From: WRIS01 sp964345475
GTDB lineage: Bacteria; Actinomycetota; Coriobacteriia; Coriobacteriales; Eggerthellaceae
DNA: 8,355 nucleotides
Reading direction: 5' to 3'
Assembly (NCBI GenBank): GCA_964345475.1
Contig: CAYFQW010000032.1
Span: 1 to 8,355 of the forward strand
Position numbers and translations under genes: made by a program. Below the pieces are notes generated by a model. It was given only the letters and a program-made list of their open reading frames with translations. It did no database searches and was not told where the DNA came from. Shown piece after piece: positions 6,307-8,355 of the stretch (position 1 is the stretch's first letter; each line of letters begins with the position of its first letter).

Positions 6307-6922
6307 TGTGCTTTTAACAGGGATAGGCGGCCAAGGGACCGTCCTCGCAGCCAAGCTTCTTGCTCAGGCAGCCATGAGCAAGGGGTGGAAGGTGCGGACT
6401 GCGGAGACTATCGGTATGGCCCAGCGGGGAGGCAGCGTCGTATCTCATGTTCGTATGGGAAATGAAGGCGAAGAGGTTCATGAACCTTTGATCAGCCAAG
6501 GAAAGGCCGATCTCGTCATTGCTTTCGAACCAGCTGAGGCTGCGCGTGTCCTTCCATACTTAAGTCGAGACGGTTTGCTGGTTACAGCCCAGACCCCGGT
6601 TCAACCTGTTACGGCAGCCTTGTCGAAGTCGGGCTATCGTAGCGACGACATCATGAAGTACTTGAACGAGGAGGCGCATCAATGCATTGCAATTGACGAC
6701 GCGGCCCTTTGTGATGCGGCTGGAAGTAAAAAAGTTCTCAACACGATATTGCTTGCCTGTGCGCTTGAGGCTGAAGTTGAGCTCCAGAGAAAAGAAGGCA
6801 AGAATAAAGACGTTCTCTCGGTAGACGATGTAAGGCAGGCAATCCGAGACATCGTGAAACCCCGTTTTATCGATCTGAACCTCAAGGCCATAGAGATAGC
6901 TTTGGACAGGCAGAGGCCGTAA
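6299..6922 (+). CDS. iorB: Indolepyruvate:ferredoxin oxidoreductase, beta subunit
   Basis: IorB is the small gamma-type subunit that completes the IorAB enzyme. The 207-residue product opens with NVLLTGIGGQGTVLAAKLLA (3-22; glycine-rich loop at Gly8-Gly13) and continues with ETIGMAQRGGSVVSHVRMG, the two hallmark segments of this family; the length is normal. I chose ATG at 6299 because it puts the glycine-rich loop at the N-terminus as in relatives, and GGAAG lies six bases before it inside iorA. An upstream in-frame start near 6146 would only add residues that are a shadow of the IorA ferredoxin domain. The 8-base overlap with iorA implies equal production of both subunits. No U-rich terminator follows; instead there are stacked palindromes and a purine-rich stretch before paaK. 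Confidence 0.96.
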   Translation: MYNVLLTGIGGQGTVLAAKLLAQAAMSKGWKVRTAETIGMAQRGGSVVSHVRMGNEGEEVHEPLISQGKADLVIAFEPAEAARVLPYLSRDGLLVTAQTPVQPVTAALSKSGYRSDDIMKYLNEEAHQCIAIDDAALCDAAGSKKVLNTILLACALEAEVELQRKEGKNKDVLSVDDVRQAIRDIVKPRFIDLNLKAIEIALDRQRP

Positions 6923-6932
6923 AGGGCCAAGG

Positions 6933-6957
6933 GCTTCGAAGCAGAGCTCTGGATATC
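6933..6957. repeat. Three adjoining perfect palindromes after iorB
   Basis: GCTTCGAAGC (6933-6942), CAGAGCTCTG (6942-6951, sharing one base) and GATATC (6952-6957) sit end to end, starting 10 bases after the iorB stop. Any one could be chance; the end-to-end run is less so. It could be a binding site, an RNA-stability hairpin, or coincidence. No U tract follows, so it is not a standard terminator. Confidence 0.35.
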
Positions 6958-6960
6958 AGA

Positions 6961-7119
6961 TACGCGAAAGAGCTAAGGCGGCATAGAGCAAGGCAGCAAA
7001 GAGCAAGCAAAAAAAACAGTGAAGAGCAAACAAAGAGTAAGGCATTACAGAACAGGGCGGATACAAAGCATGCGAAAGAGTGCGAACGCCCGCCAGACAA
7101 CTAACAGAAAGCAGCACCC
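6961..7119 (+). other. T-poor, purine-rich leader with short repeats before paaK
   Basis: Only 11 of these 159 bases are T on the plus strand. AGAGCAA occurs at 6985, 7000 and 7023 and AGAGTAA at 7034; GCGAAAGAG occurs at 6964 and 7072. The transcript would be largely unstructured. Low T content leaves long frames open on both strands, including T-rich hydrophobic minus-strand frames, but none has a good start and ribosome site, so I call no gene. The stretch may be a spacer or leader for paaK. Confidence 0.4.
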
Positions 7120-8355
7120 ATGGAATTACAAAAAGGACAATTCGCACTACTCAAGAAGCAATTTACGGATCTTAAAGAGCGTTCGGCTTTTTATGCAGAT
7201 AAATTTAAAGGCATAGATCTTCGCGATGTTCAGACGCAGGAAGATTTCGAGAAGCTGCCGTTTTCTGAGAAGGATGATTTACGCAAGGCATACCCCTTGG
7301 GGCTTGCCGCTGTGCCGGAAGATGAGATAGTAAGAATACACTCTTCGTCCGGAACCACGGGAACTCCCGTCATCATTCCCTATACCAAGCAGGATATTGA
7401 AGACTGGGCCATTATGTTTGCCCGTTGCTACGAAACTGCTGGCATCACGAAGCATGACAGGATCCATATTACGCCAGGATTTGGGCTGTGGACAGCTGGC
7501 GTCGGCTTTCAGTCAGGCGCGGAACGCTTAGGCGCAATGGCTATTCCAATGGGGCCAGGAAACACTGAAAAGCAACTGCAAATGATGCAAGATCTGAAAT
7601 CGACCGTGCTCACAGCAACAAGCTCCTATGCCTTGCTTCTTGCTGAGACAATTGCCGAAAGAGGCATTCGCGACAGTCTCTATCTGCGTAAAGCATGCAT
7701 CGGCTCGGAACGTTGGGGTGACAAAATGCGTGCGCGTATTGCCGATGAGCTTGGCGTGGAGCTGTATGACATTTATGGCTTGACGGAGATATATGGGCCA
7801 GGAATCGGCATATCCTGTGATGAGCGCACGGGTATGCATTACTGGGACGACTATATTTATTGCGAGGTGGTTGACCCTAAAACGGGTGAAGTTCTGCCAG
7901 ATGGCGAGCTTGGCGAGCTGGTAATAACTACCCTGCGCAAAGAAGGTGCTCCTCTTATCCGCTATCGTACCCACGACTTAACTCGCATCCTAAAAGGAGA
8001 CTGTGCCTGCGGTTCCCCCTATCCGCGAATCGACATGTTGATAGGCCGTACTGATGATATGGTGAAAGTGAAGGGTGTCAATATCTTCCCTGCCCAAATA
8101 GAAGAAGTTATTAAATCTACCAGCGGAGCCTCTTCAGAGTACCAGGTGATGATCGATCACTTGAACGGAAAGGATATCCTGACCGTGTTCTTCGAGACCA
8201 AGATAGGTGAAGAGGAGAGGAAGCGGGTTGAGGACGAGCTCTCCTTTATCTTCAAGGGAAAGATAGGCATAACTCCTCTAGCAAAGGCTGTATCGCTTGG
8301 AGAATTGCCTCGTTCGGAAAAGAAAACTCAAAGGATCTTCGACAATAGATATTAA
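7120..8355 (+). CDS. paaK: Phenylacetate-CoA ligase (aryl-acetate activating)
   Basis: PaaK joins aryl-acetates such as phenylacetate to CoA using ATP, through an acyl-adenylate, releasing AMP and pyrophosphate. The 411-residue product has the family motifs in order: KLPFSEKDDLRKAYP (45-59), the ATP loop SSSGTTGTP (75-83), TPGFGLWTAG (118-127), YGLTE (219-223), RYRTHDLTRI (281-290, with the adenosine-binding Asp287), CACG (295-298) and GRTDDMVKVKGVNIFP (309-324). The C-terminal lid ends LPRSEKKTQRIFDNR with Lys401/402 as the likely catalytic lysine. Relatives are usually about 430 residues and begin with 15-20 more residues before the ELQ segment found here at the start. An in-frame TAA lies 15 bases upstream, so the frame cannot be longer. 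The ribosome site is weak (AGAAAG, about 10 bases before ATG). The context after iorAB points to aryl-acetate/aryl-pyruvate metabolism. The aryl specificity (phenyl, hydroxyphenyl or indole) is not readable. Confidence 0.95.
   Translation: MELQKGQFALLKKQFTDLKERSAFYADKFKGIDLRDVQTQEDFEKLPFSEKDDLRKAYPLGLAAVPEDEIVRIHSSSGTTGTPVIIPYTKQDIEDWAIMFARCYETAGITKHDRIHITPGFGLWTAGVGFQSGAERLGAMAIPMGPGNTEKQLQMMQDLKSTVLTATSSYALLLAETIAERGIRDSLYLRKACIGSERWGDKMRARIADELGVELYDIYGLTEIYGPGIGISCDERTGMHYWDDYIYCEVVDPKTGEVLPDGELGELVITTLRKEGAPLIRYRTHDLTRILKGDCACGSPYPRIDMLIGRTDDMVKVKGVNIFPAQIEEVIKSTSGASSEYQVMIDHLNGKDILTVFFETKIGEEERKRVEDELSFIFKGKIGITPLAKAVSLGELPRSEKKTQRIFDNRY

Noticed and set aside
6912..7104. Long plus-strand open frame rich in Lys and Arg in the paaK frame, ending at the TAA before paaK.
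   Set aside because: It has no ATG, GTG or TTG start and is open mainly because the tract lacks T. It does not resemble a PaaK N-terminus.
6882..7147. Hydrophobic minus-strand open frames (one resembling a lipoprotein signal) in the iorB-paaK gap.
   Set aside because: They are the T-rich complement of a purine-rich tract, have weak or no ribosome sites, and overlap the ends of iorB and paaK.

Overview
The window (eye estimate: roughly 50% G+C) fits an anaerobic, amino-acid-fermenting gut- or rumen-type bacterium. A member of the Coriobacteriia/Eggerthellaceae is my best guess, from the overall style of the proteins, GGAGG-type ribosome sites and the ferredoxin-linked aryl-pyruvate chemistry. 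No taxonomic marker is present, so this stays a guess.

Layout. The left 3.3 kb is read entirely on the minus strand and every gene in it is damaged. It holds an acyl-CoA dehydrogenase cut off after about 217 residues at a GC-rich hairpin (34-699), a HEPN-domain gene with a one-base frameshift in a G5/C5 run (1056-1474), and a full-length clade-3 heme catalase with a one-base frameshift in an A6 run (1819-3329). A 382-bp divergent gap (3330-3711) carries the catalase ribosome site, a perfect 7-2-7 palindrome, what looks like a worn-out coding remnant, and an extended -10 promoter for purE. The right 4.6 kb is read on the plus strand and all genes are intact: purE (3712-4179), iorA (4348-6306), iorB (6299-6922) and paaK (7120-8355, whose stop codon is the last base of the window).

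How the genes work together. IorA and IorB form indolepyruvate:ferredoxin oxidoreductase, which interconverts aryl-pyruvates and aryl-acetyl-CoA with ferredoxin, CoA and CO2. PaaK links aryl-acetates to CoA by ATP-dependent activation. Together they connect free phenylacetate or indoleacetate to aryl-pyruvates. They could serve aromatic amino acid breakdown, or salvage of aryl-acetates into aromatic amino acids by reductive carboxylation. PurE is a purine biosynthesis enzyme that appears to have its own promoter. Catalase would protect oxygen-sensitive iron-sulfur enzymes such as IorA if it is made.

I see no mobile element, tRNA, rRNA or CRISPR array, and no convincing new multi-gene system. 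The most checkable oddities are the catalase frameshift, which a -1 slip on AAA AAA would repair exactly; a three-copy GTATGCA/TGCATAC array before iorA; stacked palindromes and a T-poor leader between iorB and paaK; and the acyl-CoA dehydrogenase that ends abruptly in a hairpin.
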